DNA from: Arachis hypogaea
Taxonomy: Eukaryota; Streptophyta; Magnoliopsida; Fabales; Fabaceae
Assembly (NCBI RefSeq): GCF_003086295.3
Contig: NC_092052.1
Span: forward strand, 73,711,559 to 73,775,558
Direction: 5' to 3'
Length of the DNA: 64,000 nucleotides
Positions 32,304 to 43,896 of the stretch are shown here, piece by piece (position 1 is the first letter of the stretch; each line of letters begins with the position of its first letter). A model generated the notes under the pieces. The model was not told where the DNA came from. It worked only from the letters and a program-made list of their open reading frames with translations, and searched no databases. Position numbers and translations under genes: made by a program.

Positions 32304-32635
32304 TTATGGTTTTGTTTGTTGGGGGACCCTTGAGAACATGTATACCATGCTTGCTAAGATTGCTCCTAGTGTAGGGCCTATGATGTAAACCCAAATACTT
32401 TTGTAAGAACCTAAGACTATGGCAGGGACTAAACTCCTTGCAGGATTCATGGAAGCTCCAGTGGTAGCTAGGTCTACAAAGAAAAATAAATAAATAAATG
32501 TGCCAACTTTAATATTCGTCTATATATATTGTGAATTTCATGTTACAATATAAGTATTTATTTAATTTACCCTGCAATGACGATGTTTATTAGAACTACT
32601 ACAATACCTATTGCAACACCAGCAAGGTCTTTGCT
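32304..32635 (-). pseudogene. Aquaporin (NIP-type) last two exons
   Basis: On the minus strand an exon at 32571-32635 encodes KDLAGVAIGIVVVLINIVIA and ends GCAGG/GTAAAT, a good donor. The last exon (about 32304-32467) encodes TGASMNPARSLVPAIV, IWVYIIGPTLGAILASMVY and ends QQTKP then TAA. The second NPA box and the GPTLGA helix are characteristic of the nodulin-26-like major intrinsic proteins, which are membrane channels. The canonical acceptor would give a frame one base out of register with the NPA exon, so there is an indel near 32470. The upstream exons, with the first NPA box, are not visible in the AT-rich DNA to the right. Confidence 0.82.
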
Positions 32636-33613
32636 CTGTTCAAATAAGTGAATGAACCACTTTAGTTCATTTATTATCTATAAGATCACATGACACTGAT
32701 ATTTTTAGACACCAAAAATGCCTCTAATATAAAATTAAATTAATATGTCGCTTTTCTATTAAGTTTAAGAATTTTTTATATTTTTATTTTTAAAATTATA
32801 AAATTAATATTAATAATTAAAAAACTAAATTATAAAAAAAATAAAATATCTTAAGTTATTTAATATGTAAAATGTATAAAATAAATAAATTTAAATTAAA
32901 AAATAAAATTAAAAAGAATTATATTATTATTATATGTAATAATATCAAAATAAAAATTTACTGACATTATTTATAGATTAGTTATTTATAAATATTAAAT
33001 TTATTTATTTTCACAATGTTATTTAACTTAAAGTAATTTTAAAAATTTATATTCAAAACACTCTTTATCTCCATATATAATTTTAATAGATAAAAAAATA
33101 TATTTTTTATTATTATATTATTAATTTGAAGATAAAAATTTATGTTCAGCCACTTTTTATGGTTTTTGTAAAATTAATTTTGTTTTCTTAATATATTATT
33201 CACCCTTTAATTTGTTAATTAAATATTTTTTATCATTTTAGTATTATCATGAGCTTATTTATATCATTATTTTTTGAAAATAATATCATTAAAAAATTAA
33301 AGACCTTTAAAATATTAATTATAAAAGTACACAATAAACATATATCTATCTTATTGAAAAATAAATAGTTTAAAAATAATAGTTATAATATTATTTTGAT
33401 AAAAAAAAGTAAATATAAAATAAAATGCATGCTAGTTATTTATAAAAAAAATTATAGTTAAATGTCATAGATATTTATCTTTATTTTTATTTTTTAAAAA
33501 TATTAGGTCAAAATATAGATATGAATTTGAAAAGTCCTTTATTTTTCTACAAATAGTAAAAAAGTAAAAGATAAATTAGTTTATTTAATCATTTTTTTAT
33601 GATTGTTCATACA
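32636..33613. other. AT-rich intergenic DNA
   Basis: Nothing recognisable; the remaining aquaporin exons were looked for and not found. Confidence 0.5.
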
Positions 33614-33905
33614 CACTACAAGAAAAACGTTGAGTACCGTTGGAATTACCGTCGGATTTACCATCGGAAGATAGTGGCGAGATTTTCGCCGGATTTACCG
33701 TCGGATTAGACAATAAATTTGTAACCCTAAAATATTACTGTCGGAACACAAATTCCGACGGTAATATTTTGAGGAAAAAAATTTTAGCGCGCTCAGTATC
33801 GTCGGATTTAGGGTCGAAGTAGTCTGACGGTGCCGTTGTTTAGTGAAACACTGCATTTTGGGCACGCAAAGATGTTACTGTCGGATGGATCCGACGGTAA
33901 AATTG
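33614..33905 (+). mobile_element. CACTA transposon end with subterminal repeats
   Basis: CACTACAAGAAAAACG matches the terminal inverted repeat of plant CACTA (En/Spm) DNA transposons. It is followed by at least eight copies of a subterminal motif, TACCGTCGGA-like in one direction and TCCGACGGTA-like in the other, between 33640 and 33900. Such repeats bind the transposase in CACTA elements. The opposite end (CTTGTAGTG) was not found in the window, so the element is truncated or its far end is lost; its interior may run on to about 38095 around the inserted solo LTR. Confidence 0.8.
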
Positions 33906-33953
33906 GGGATAAATTCAAACGCGAAGCTCTTCCTCCTCACATATCTAATGCCA

Positions 33954-34003
33954 GTCTCTCTCTCTCTCTCTCTCTATCTATCTCTCTCTCCCCCTCTCTC
34001 TCA
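33954..34003 (+). repeat. (TC)n-rich microsatellite
   Basis: A 50-bp imperfect TC run with TATC interruptions. Confidence 0.95.
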
Positions 34004-34054
34004 ATGGCAACACTCATTGTAGCCGCCGCCAGAACTTTCCGCCAACGCCGGCAC

Positions 34055-37000
34055 TGTAAAACCTGCAAAATTAGTAAACAATTAGCCAATAAATTAATTA
34101 TTAATCCAAGAGATTAGAAAATTAAATAATAAGATAGAGCTAATTAAAATAAGAATTTTGATACTAATTTTAAAGAATTTGACCCGAGATTGGGGCAAAC
34201 GGGCCGAACTGAGCGAACCGGGCCCATATTAGGCCCAAGGCCCAATCCAATAACACGATAATAAAGAGCTTCATCTCTTCTTCCTCTCCAAGCCAAAGGA
34301 ACACGCTGAACTTGGAAGCAAAAAGGGGAGAACATTCCAAATCACAAACCTTTGGCTCCAATTTGAATTCCTCATAACTTTTGATCCAAAACTCTGATCG
34401 CCGCATGTTTGTAGCTACGCGATTGCAGCGTCGAGCTCTACAAAGCCCAATTCTTGATTAGGTATTAAAGTCACTTTTCATTTTCTGTTTCCTTCTCCCC
34501 AATTTCAAAACTCAATGTGAATGCATGTTAAATTTTGTATCATTTCGGTGTTTAGGTTCGAATTAGCTGGTGGGGTTTATCGGATTTAGCTCCCTTGGGA
34601 TGTGAGCAAGGTATGCTTCTTTAATATCTGGGTGTAATGTTGAGTAAGTGAATTCTATGTTAATTATAGTGGTAATTATGTTGTTAGATTGGAAATTGAT
34701 TGAGAAGTGGAATTAATTTAAGGATTTGGAAGCTTGAGATCGATTTTGGAAGCTAGATTCGTTGGTGACAGGATGTGTTGATAAGCTTGTGGTGCGGGAA
34801 CGCTCGAGGCGTTATGGGTTTATCGGAAAATCGGCCAAGGTATGGTTTCAATTTCTCGTAACTAAAATATAATGTATCGTGAAAACTTAGGTAGTTGACC
34901 GTAGGATAAGAATTGAATTATTGATGTTGTTGATAATTGTGATGAATTAATATGTATAAGGATTAGTGATTTGCGGTTGTTGTTGGTGCTATAATGGTTG
35001 TGATGTTGGTATTGTATTTGATAGAGATAATTGGTGATGTGTATGATAATAATAATGATGATGATGTATATTGAACTTGAATTGTTGGATATGGCAATGA
35101 TGATGTATATATTGAGAATGTTGTGTTGAATTGAATATGGAATGGTTGAGTTGGTTGTTATTTGGCATAAGGAAGTTAATGGGGTTGATGATGTATATAT
35201 GTATGTGAGTTGTTGATATGGCTGTTGTTGTTGTTAGAAATGAATTATTGTGTGGGACTGATTATATATGGGAAGTTGGAGTAATGTGGATTAAAAAATG
35301 TGGTATATTGAGGAGTATTTGGAATTGGTTTGATTTGGTTCGGTAAGTTTTAAAAAGGGTGGAACTTGGTTTGTTGTAAAATTTGAGGTTTAGTAATCTT
35401 TGAGAATTTTTATAAAAACTTGATTTTTGGTCGAACTTTGGTAAGCCATAACTTGGCTTCCGAACCCTCAAATTGTTTCAAATTTATTTCATATGAAAAT
35501 GTGGTTCGTGAAGTTTATGCCGTTTGAATAACGGATGAAAAATGTTTTAAAACAAGAAAATTATGCGCGTCGAAAGTTCGGTATGCAAAATTAAAATTCT
35601 GCAGCACTTAGCATTTTTACCCATTTCGCAGAACTTGCGTACGCGACACTGCACGCGACGCGACCAACCTTTTCGGTTTGCGAATCTCGCATATGCAAAC
35701 AGGGAAAAACCCACCCACGCATACGCGTGGTCCGCGCGTACACGTGACCCCTGAAATAAGCAAAGTGAGTTTTGTGTTTTAAAATGTAATTTTGAACCTC
35801 TAAACCTCTATTTTTACTCTTTTAACCCCTAAACCTTAGTTGTATGTTGAGTGGTAAGAAGAAGACAGGGAGGAATGGTAACTTGGGGATGAAGAAAGTT
35901 TGAAAAAAAATAAATGAATGAATGAATGAATGTAAGGGAAAATGAAAGAAGAAGTATTACTGAAATATGATTGATGATTAATTAAGGAAGCGTGAAAATG
36001 TAGTGAGTATGCCGGAGATGCATATATCATTAATGAAGGAATGTGGTAAGTAAACCATGATGGAAAATGTTGAATGTGAGTTTGCTTGTAATTTTATCTC
36101 GCTGGTTGTAAGGGTGGCAGGGCACCGATACCCTCTAATGATGACAGGGCACATATGCCCTCTAATGATGACAAGGTATAGATACCCTCTAATGGTGACA
36201 GGGCACAGATACCCTCTAATGGTGACAGGACACGGATTCCCTCTAATGATATTAAGGCGCAACAAAGTGACTGTGTCTGGGTTAGCTACCGGACAGGTCG
36301 GGTTGTCTTTATATCCGACAGATGAGACTCATCAGCCATAGGATAGGCATGCATCATATGCATCTATGTGTTTCTTTGGTATGCTTTGTTTGGAATGCCT
36401 AACTGATTGCATAAACTACTTGCTACCTGCTTATCTGTTGTATATGCTTTCTACCTGTGATTTTCTTGCGTGTAGTAATTGTGTGTGTAATAATTGATTC
36501 TGGTGGCGGTTGGGAGGTTTGGAGAAGTTGCGAAAAGGGAATATTGTTATAGAACGAAGATCCTTAGTTAGTTGCCTTATTTACTTTTGGTTTAGTTATG
36601 TTTTTATAATATTAAATTGTATGTCGGAGTTCTTGGATTGTCTTCAGCTTTCCCGAGACATTATATGTTAGATATGTGGACACTGTTACCATGCTGAGAA
36701 CCTCTGGTTCTCACCCCATATATATTTTATAGTTTTCAGATACAGGACGTGAGGCACCTCACTGAGGCATGCTAGAAGCTTCTGATAGCGGAGATCTTTG
36801 TCTTTGGGGCTTTATATCGGATATATGTATATATGTAGATATTTTTATCTCCACTGCTTATGTATTTGATGTATTAACTTCCTCTTAGAGGTTATTTTGG
36901 AGAAAACAGGTTCTGTAAACTCTGTATTTTGGGCTTCTTTTGGGATTTCTTATATATATATATATACACTCTTTAGTATATATCCACGTTTAGTCTAACC

Positions 37001-37203
37001 TTATCTTGTTCCATTTACCATTTACGTGCTGTGAGTGTTGCGCTTTTCGATTTAATGATTTTGCTTTACCCTTTCTTCAATAGCTCCTAGTTATAACTCT
37101 TTTTCACTATATTGTATATAAAATTTAGCTTTTAGAGGTTGTAATACCTCACCATCTCTGTCTTATGACTTAAGCATAAGTCTCTGTGTGGTAGGGTGTT
37201 ACA
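34055..37203 (+). repeat. Solo LTR, 3.1 kb, Del/Tekay-like
   Basis: It begins TGTAAAACCTGC and ends GGGTGTTACA (TGTAA/TTACA inverted ends). The flanks are GGCAC and GCCAC, a 5-bp duplication with one mismatch, and no internal region follows. Long LTRs with a mid-region gacagggcac repeat and a ctggttctcacccc block near the 3' end are what I associate with Del/Tekay Ty3/gypsy elements in legumes. The small reading frames in it have no support. Confidence 0.75.
36108..36250 (+). repeat. 27-bp tandem repeats in the solo LTR
   Basis: Five diverged copies of gacagggcacagataccctc with taatggt, about 27 bp each. Confidence 0.85.
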
Positions 37204-38095
37204 GCCACTGCGCCTGGAGCACCCGCTATCACTGTCGTTGCACGTGCTCGTCGAATCTGCTGCTGTTGCTGCTATCCCTGTCGCATCCTTGGCCACAGTT
37301 GTTATTCACATCACCGTTACCGCCACTTCTGTCACCATGAGCCATTACTACTATCATCAGATTAGTTTGTTGGTATGGTTATTATGTCTTTTCATATTAT
37401 TTTGTAAGTTTAACATTTTGTTAGAGTTGTTGTTAAATCTTATTAGTTTGGTTGAATTAAGAATTATGTTTTAATTAATTAGAGTAATGAGTTTTACCTA
37501 TTCTTTTAAATCAGTTTTTCTTATGAGTTTAACATTTTATTAGAGTTGTTGTTAAATCGGTGGTTAAATTTGCTTAATAAAGTATGTTCTTAAGAGTTGT
37601 TGTGTTACTTTAATGTAAGTAAAAAAAAATTTAAATTTGTGATGTCTCTTATTAGTTTGGTTGAATTAAGAATTATGTTTTAATTAATTAGAGTAATGAG
37701 TTTTACCTATTCTTTTAAGTTAGTTTTCAAATTAGTTTTAGCTTGTGAATTTAATAAGTAATCCGTTTTATTAGGACGGTGCAATTTTCTCTTAGCTCAA
37801 TTGGAGTTTCCTTCTTTTGTTGTCTGTGCAGTAATATCCCAGGTTGGTTTTCTATATCTAAATATAATGAATTGTTTAAATTTTAAGTTGGACTTACTTT
37901 TTCCAGGATAGAGTTTTAGGACGGAAGTGGGAGAATGTTGCGTAGTGGTGCCTTCTCAAAACCCTTGTTTTCTGGAAAATTGTGGAGTTACAAGGGGTTA
38001 CGCCTTAGAACGGTTAGAATTTGATGTTTTATTGAATGCCTGCATGTTAATGATTTATGCTTGCACCTGTTTCCTATACGAAAACTATTGTATTT
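37204..38095. other. Region right of the solo LTR, no supported gene
   Basis: It holds a 71-bp direct duplication (37439-37509 and 37647-37717, offset 208 bp) built on attagtttggttgaattaag, and an intron-like stretch ending ctttttccag at about 37907. It may be CACTA interior. No ORF can be supported. Confidence 0.45.
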
Positions 38096-38821
38096 TGATA
38101 AATCCCAATTTTATGGTTTATCTTGTGTTAAATTCAGAGGATTTTATCAACTTTTCTCATATTTATTCAATGAAATAGCATGGTTTTGTGAATTTCTCCT
38201 AGTTTGTGCTTAAGACTAAAAACATGCTTTTTAGGCCTTTAAATCGCTAATTTTTATTCACTTTAATTCCATTCGATACCTTGATATATTTGTTAAGTAA
38301 TTTAAGGATTAGAAGGGAAGGATTGGGTTAAAGGAATGAAGAAAAAGCAAGCAAAAATGGAGAATTCATGAAGAAATGAGGATTTGCTGAACTCAAGGCC
38401 ACACACACGCGTCACCCACGCGTACGCGTGAGAAGGAGATCTGCCAGCGACGCGCATGCGTGAAAATGAATTTTTTCAGTGACGCGTACGCGTGACCCAT
38501 GTGTATACATGACAAGCGGCACGTGACCTCACTAAAGACAATACGCTGGGGCGATTTCTGAACTCAAGGAGGCCCAAATCCAACTCATTTCTGATGCTTT
38601 TAAACCCAAGGATTGCAAGGGAATGGGGGGGAGGGCATAGTAGAGTTTTCATCATGTTTTAGGTTAGAATTCTAGAGAGAGAAGCTCTCCTTTCTCTCTA
38701 GAATTTAGGGTAGTTTAGGTTAAATTTTCTTATATCCAAGTTTTAATTCTTGTTTTGATTTAGTTTTTCCTTTTAATCTCTTGTTATTACATCTTTGCTC
38801 TTCTAGTTTTACTTGTCATTT
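38096..38821 (+). repeat. LTR-A, 5' part (split by E3)
   Basis: It begins TGATAAATCCCAATTTTATG and follows the W LTR closely in block order, including an ACGCGT cluster (38402-38512) and the ctagagagagaag block. It stops where a second LTR starts at 38822. The continuation appears at 45401-46180; the summed length of about 1.5 kb fits a full LTR. Confidence 0.75.
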
Positions 38822-40308
38822 TGATAAACCCCATTTTTAGGGTTTATCCTGTGCTTAATCTAGTAGATTTTATCCATTATTCTCACACTTATTCATACAA
38901 TTTGCATGTTTTATGTTTTCCTTCCTGATTTTGTGCTATGATTGAAAATATGCCTATTTGGCCTTATATTTGCTAATATTAATCATCTCTTATTACCATT
39001 CGATGCCGTGATATGTGCGTTAAGTGATTTCAGTGATTACAGGGCAGGAATGGCTTGGAGAATGGAAAGGAAGTATGCAAAAGTGGAAGGAATACAAGAA
39101 ACTGAAGGAACTGCTAAAGCTGTCCAGCCTGACCTCTTGGTACTAAATCGACCATAACTTGAGCTATAGAGGTCCAAATGAAGCAGTTTCAGTTGCGTTG
39201 GAAAGCTAACATCTAGGGCTTCGCAACGATTTATAATTTGCCATAGCTGCCTCGAAGATAGGTGACGCGCACGCGTGACCTGGAGAAAAATCAATCCACG
39301 CGTACGCGTGGACGATGCGTTCGCGTGACAGTGCCGCGTGCTGGACGTATCAGAAATCGCTGCGGGTGATTTTTGGGCTATGTCTGACCCAGTTTTTGGC
39401 CCAGAAAAGACATATTAGAGGCTATAAAGTGGGAGAATTCATTCATTCATCAATACAACATTCCATTATTGACAATTTAGGTTTTAGATGTAGTTTTCTA
39501 GAGAGACTCTCTCTAGGTTTTAGGATTAGAATTTCTTTTAGTTTTAGGATTACTTCTTCTCAATTCCAGGTTCAATGTTCTTTTAATTTGATTTCTCTTC
39601 TAATTTAATTTGTTTTTTCTCAATTTTATTATTTATTTAATTGCTTTCAATTTTATTTCCATTATCATGTCTTTTTTCTACTCCCTTCTCCCAACAACGA
39701 AGATGGTATGCATGTTGATAGAGTAGACTCCCAACTTGACATGGAGGTTGATTAAAAGGAGACACTTGAGTTGGAATACTTAAGTGATTAGTTAAATTGG
39801 AAGTTGTTGGTTAATTCTCTATTTACTAACGCTAGTCCTTCCCAAGGGAGAGGACTAGGATTTGCGAATAAGAGTTAGCTCAATCACTTGACTTTTCTTT
39901 ATTTAGTAAGGGTTAACTAAGTGAAAATAACAACCTATTTATACTACACTTGAGAGAATTCCAACAAGGATAGAACTTTCAATTAATCATTCCCCCAGTC
40001 AAGGATTTTTATTTTAATTACATAAAACCTCTTGTTAATTTTCATTGCTTTAATTTATAATTATTTATTTTTCCATTCCTCATTCCAAAATTTTTCAGAA
40101 AATTCATAACCAATAATAACTACACCTCCCTGCAATTCCTTGAGAGATGACCCGAGGTTTAAATACTTCGATTATCAATTTTATTAGGGGTTTGTTACTT
40201 GTGACAACCAAATTTTTGTATGAAAGGATTCTTTATTGGTTTAGAAACTATACTTTCAATGAGACTTTATCTGTAAAATTCTTTACCGACAGAAAATCCT
40301 ATTCGTCA
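38822..40308 (+). repeat. E3 5' LTR (1487 bp)
   Basis: It begins TGATAAACCCCATTTTTAGG and ends ATTCGTCA. Homologous over its length to 12106-13563. It contains a short ACGCGT cluster at 39262-39335. Confidence 0.88.
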
Positions 40309-40313
40309 AAAAA

Positions 40314-40331
40314 TGGTGCGGTTACCGGGAA
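40314..40331 (+). other. E3 primer binding site, decayed
   Basis: TGGTGCGGTTACCGGGAA is the tRNA-Asp PBS with several substitutions, at the expected place after the LTR. Confidence 0.75.
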
Positions 40332-40457
40332 ATTACAAACGTGTGTCCTATTATTGGTTATTGTAAATATTTACTTTTTCGTTTCTTTGTTTGTGTTTCT
40401 AGTTTTAGGAGTTTATTTTCATTAATTTTTTATTAGTTTTTATTTTCTTTAGCTACT

Positions 40458-42127
40458 ATGAATTCTCACCCCTCTGGCTTTAAGTTTGGTTCCAATGTTG
40501 TTGTAAGGAATGTAAGCTATAATGAGAACAGGCATCAAGGTTGGAAGAATCAAAGATGGGAGGAGCCACAAGGATCTAATCAACCCTCTTGGCAACAACC
40601 CCCTCCAATGCGTTATAACTAACAACCATTCTATGATGCATACTAAGACAATAGTTATGGTGGACCTTTTCGTGACAACCAACCTCCACCAAATTACTAT
40701 AGTCAAGAGCCATTCCGATGTGCGTACCAAGATGATAGATATGGTGGACCCCCTTATAGTTACCAACAAGCCCTGCCATATGCTTATGAACCACCTCCTC
40801 AATACAACTTTGAACCACCATACTCACAAGCCACCTACAACCATTCACCTCCTTATGACCCTAACCCTTATCCGCCAATTCAACCACCCCAATTCCAATC
40901 CAATTACTCCCAAGAACCACCACTTCCATATGCACCATTTCCATATACACCGACCCAAGAGCCATATGATCCTAATCATGCAATCCGAGCAGAACAAGAA
41001 TCACAGGATCGTCTCAAGGAAACAGTGGATCAATTTCATGCAACCCTTCATCAACTGGAGCAAGCGATAAATCGATTAGCTTCCCAACATTCGGACACTC
41101 AAGGAACTCCCACGGCTTCATGTGGAGAATCTACTGAAGAACGCAGCATGAAGGAGAAGCTAGAAACTTCAGTGGACAGTGAGCAGCATGACTTTGTATT
41201 GGAACAATTGGAGGAAGCCGTAATCGTTGAAGAGGAAGAAGTGGTTGAAGACTTAGGAGATGCGGAACGTCCATGGGAAAGCCCAGTCATAGAGCCCCCT
41301 TCTAAGGAGTTTGAATTTGATGATGAGGAGGGTGTACAACCTCCAAGGCATATCATGGTTGAAGACTTTAAAGGGGATGATCAAGAGATGGATTCAATCA
41401 TTGATGAATTCTTATCTACATTTGAATCCTCTCCCATTGGACTTGAAATGGAGATTAAAGAAGAAGAAGCACAACCTCCCATGCCCTTGGTGAGCAATGA
41501 AGAGAAGATTGATTTGGAAGAAAGCTACCAAGAGGAAGCGGTTGAACTTGAAGAAGCTTGTAAGGGAGTGGAAGTTGTCAAGAAAGAACACAAGGAAGTG
41601 GAGCTTGATATCACTTTGCTAAAGTTGCTGGAGACCTCTCCACCTAAGTCACCATCATTCTTCACAATATTCAAGTGGGTAAAATTCATATCTCTTAGCT
41701 TTCTCATTCCACTTGAATATGGTTTACTTGAGACAGATGGTCAGCTTAGAGCTCTTTGTGGCGTTAAGAGTAAGAGGAAGATAGTTAGTGGTAAGAGTTG
41801 TCATGCAAGGTTCAACATGGTTGCATGCTCAAAGTTGAAGTGCAAGGATTGGTGTAGAGCTCGAATGAATGGGTCTAGGAAGCTGTTTGGATGCCTTAGT
41901 GAGAATTCGGATTGCTTACCACCCAGATGGAATCATGATGATCAACTTGAAGACGGTGTAGAATCAAGATTTGGGATCCAGGAATATATGAGGATCACTT
42001 TTGGGAGCTCAAAGCTTGTGCAGAACTCCATCAAAGCTTGAGGAATTTACCTGGTATTGATAGAGCTTATTGGAAGTCCAAGCATTGGTGAAAGTTTCAA
42101 GACGAGTTCAAGCACAAGCCACCATGA
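40458..42127 (+). pseudogene. E3 ORF1, unrecognised protein, with nonsense codons
   Basis: The frame starts MNSHPSGFKFG at 40458 and runs in one frame to a stop at 42039-42041. Codons that read CAA in E2 are TAA at 40620-40622 and 40644-40646. The domain plan equals E2: Tyr/Pro/Gln-rich head, a helical segment (LHQLEQAINRLASQ), acidic middle (EEAVIVEEEEVVEDLGDAE) and a cysteine-bearing tail (LRALCGVKSK, CKDWCRARMNGSRKLFG). A frameshift near 41980 moves the natural end, so the homologous final residues KHKPP lie in another frame ending about 42127. The family is unknown to me. Conservation of the whole plan in two copies supports that it once was a real protein. Confidence 0.72.
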
Positions 42128-42144
42128 CAAGGAGCTCACCAAAT

Positions 42145-42194
42145 GTCCAACTTAAGGACAATAACTAAAAGTGCTAGGTGGGAGACAACCCACC
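42145..42194 (+). ncRNA. Two-hairpin motif after E3 ORF1
   Basis: GTCCAACTTAAGGAC (42145-42159) and GGTGGGAGACAACCCACC (42177-42194), 17 nt after the ancestral ORF1 stop; both stems are intact. Confidence 0.62.
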
Positions 42195-42309
42195 ATGGTA
42201 TAATCGTTCCTTTTTATTCTTAGTCTTATTTTATTTTATTTTCTTAGTGTTCATTCATAATGTCTGCATCAGTATTTGCATTCTGCATTTTTCATAAAAA
42301 AAAGAAAAG

Positions 42310-42730
42310 GGGATCGACGCGCAAGCATCTATGACGCGCGCGCGTCGTATGTACATGCGCCAATGAACAGAGAGCTGCGCGAGAGACGCGCGGGAGGCGT
42401 GCCAGGCGCACAAGCCAACCCACGCGTACCTGTGCTGCACGCGTACGCGTCCCCTGCAAAAAGCTCAACCCACGCGTAAGCGTCAGCGACGCGTACGCGT
42501 GGGGGGTGAAAATCGGCGTAAATAGCGAATTGAACAGAGAGTTGTGCTACCCCAGCGCTGGAACGGGGCTAAAGGCACAAATTTAACCACGTGTACACAT
42601 CCCTGATGCGTGCGCGTCATTTTCAATTTGTGGCGTTTCACGCGTGCACGTGCTTGACGCGTACGCGTCACTTGAAATTTATGCGACTCACGCGTGCGCG
42701 TGCTGTACGCGTACGTGTCACATGCGACGC
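42310..42730 (+). repeat. E3 ACGCGT-rich palindrome array
   Basis: Over a dozen copies of words such as CACGCGTACGCGT, GACGCGTACGCGTG and ACGCGTGCGCGTG in 420 bp, in an otherwise AT-rich element. Confidence 0.85.
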
Positions 42731-43553
42731 ACAATTACACCACCTTAGCGCCTAATTTCAAATTATCTCTTCCCCAAACCTAATTATATTTCTATTATCA
42801 TTCTTTCTTCTATTCTTCTCTATTTCTTCTTACTACCTACCACTTTCTTCTTCCCTCTTCTCTCTTCTACCTCAGGTTCTCTTCTTCCCCCCATACTCTT
42901 TTCTTCTTTACATTATTGCATTTATTTTTCTTTATTTCTTTTCAATTTTTCTTTATGCTTCATTATTCATCGTTTCTTTTTCATTATATTCTTTTTCTTC
43001 ATGCATTTTAATGTTGGTGTTGAAGCTTTATTTGGGTCTTATGTTATTATACTTGAGCTTGTGGATATCATCAAGAGTGATTTGACAATTAATATTAAAT
43101 TTTGGATTACATGCATGTTGGAATTCCTACCTTCCCTAACATATTTTACATGCATACCAAGTATTTGTGAAAAGCCCGTATGGCATTGTGCATTCTTAAT
43201 TATTCTATCCTTCTGCTCTAATGCCTGTTTTTCATAAAACCCTTCTAATATTTTATTAATTAAATATAATTATCAATACAAATGTTATTGTTAGTTTGTT
43301 ACGAGTGATAATATATTTTGGCTTTTAATGCTTGATCTATGCTACTCATGCCTTTGCCAGCATGCCAATAAACATCTTGCATTTAATTGCCTCAATTTAT
43401 TATGCTATATTTCCATTGATGTCCTAATTACATGGAGTCACGACCATGTGTTAACGACATTCTTCTTTACCTTGGCATGATTATCACTCGTACTGTCCTC
43501 TTCCTTGCTCTATCCCTTTTAATTCATGTCCCTTTCTCTTATCCCTTTTCAGG
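42731..43553 (+). other. E3 intron-like region before ORF2
   Basis: Pyrimidine-rich and non-coding. A donor-like ctcag/gttctc occurs near 42877, and the region ends in cccttttcag directly before the ORF2 ATG, an acceptor-like site shared with E2 and W. Confidence 0.45.
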
Positions 43554-43896
43554 ATGGCCACCAGGAAAGGTATAGAGAAAGCCTCTGACAAGCCACCGGC
43601 GAGGAGATGAATGAAAAGCACAAGCACTTTCAACAAATCAGCTGCCCCTTCAGACACTTCAGAGGTTGGATCGGCTAGACCGGCAGGCAAAGAGAATAGA
43701 GCGCCGTAACAAGCGCCAATTTACATACCTCAAGGAGCTGATTGTTGGCAACCACCCACCTGAGGAAGACCCAGACACTCCGGACTCCACTTTACCTACC
43801 AGCATCGGGAGCCATAACGACCCTGCCTGTGGAGATGCTGTTACCAGCCCCCCTTTGTTCCTAACTGATGGCACCGAGGATGGTGCCAAGCTTTAA
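43554..43896 (+). pseudogene. E3 remnant of env-position ORF2
   Basis: ATG 43554 starts MATRKGIEKASDKPPARR and meets TGA at 43608-43610. The C-terminal part is in another frame (43666-43896) with RLDRQAKRIERRNKRQFTYL, matching the basic coiled-coil end of the W ORF (IDRYERRNQRRYTYIKKLL), and a Pro/Asp/Ser-rich tail. The central domain seen in W is deleted. Confidence 0.65.
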
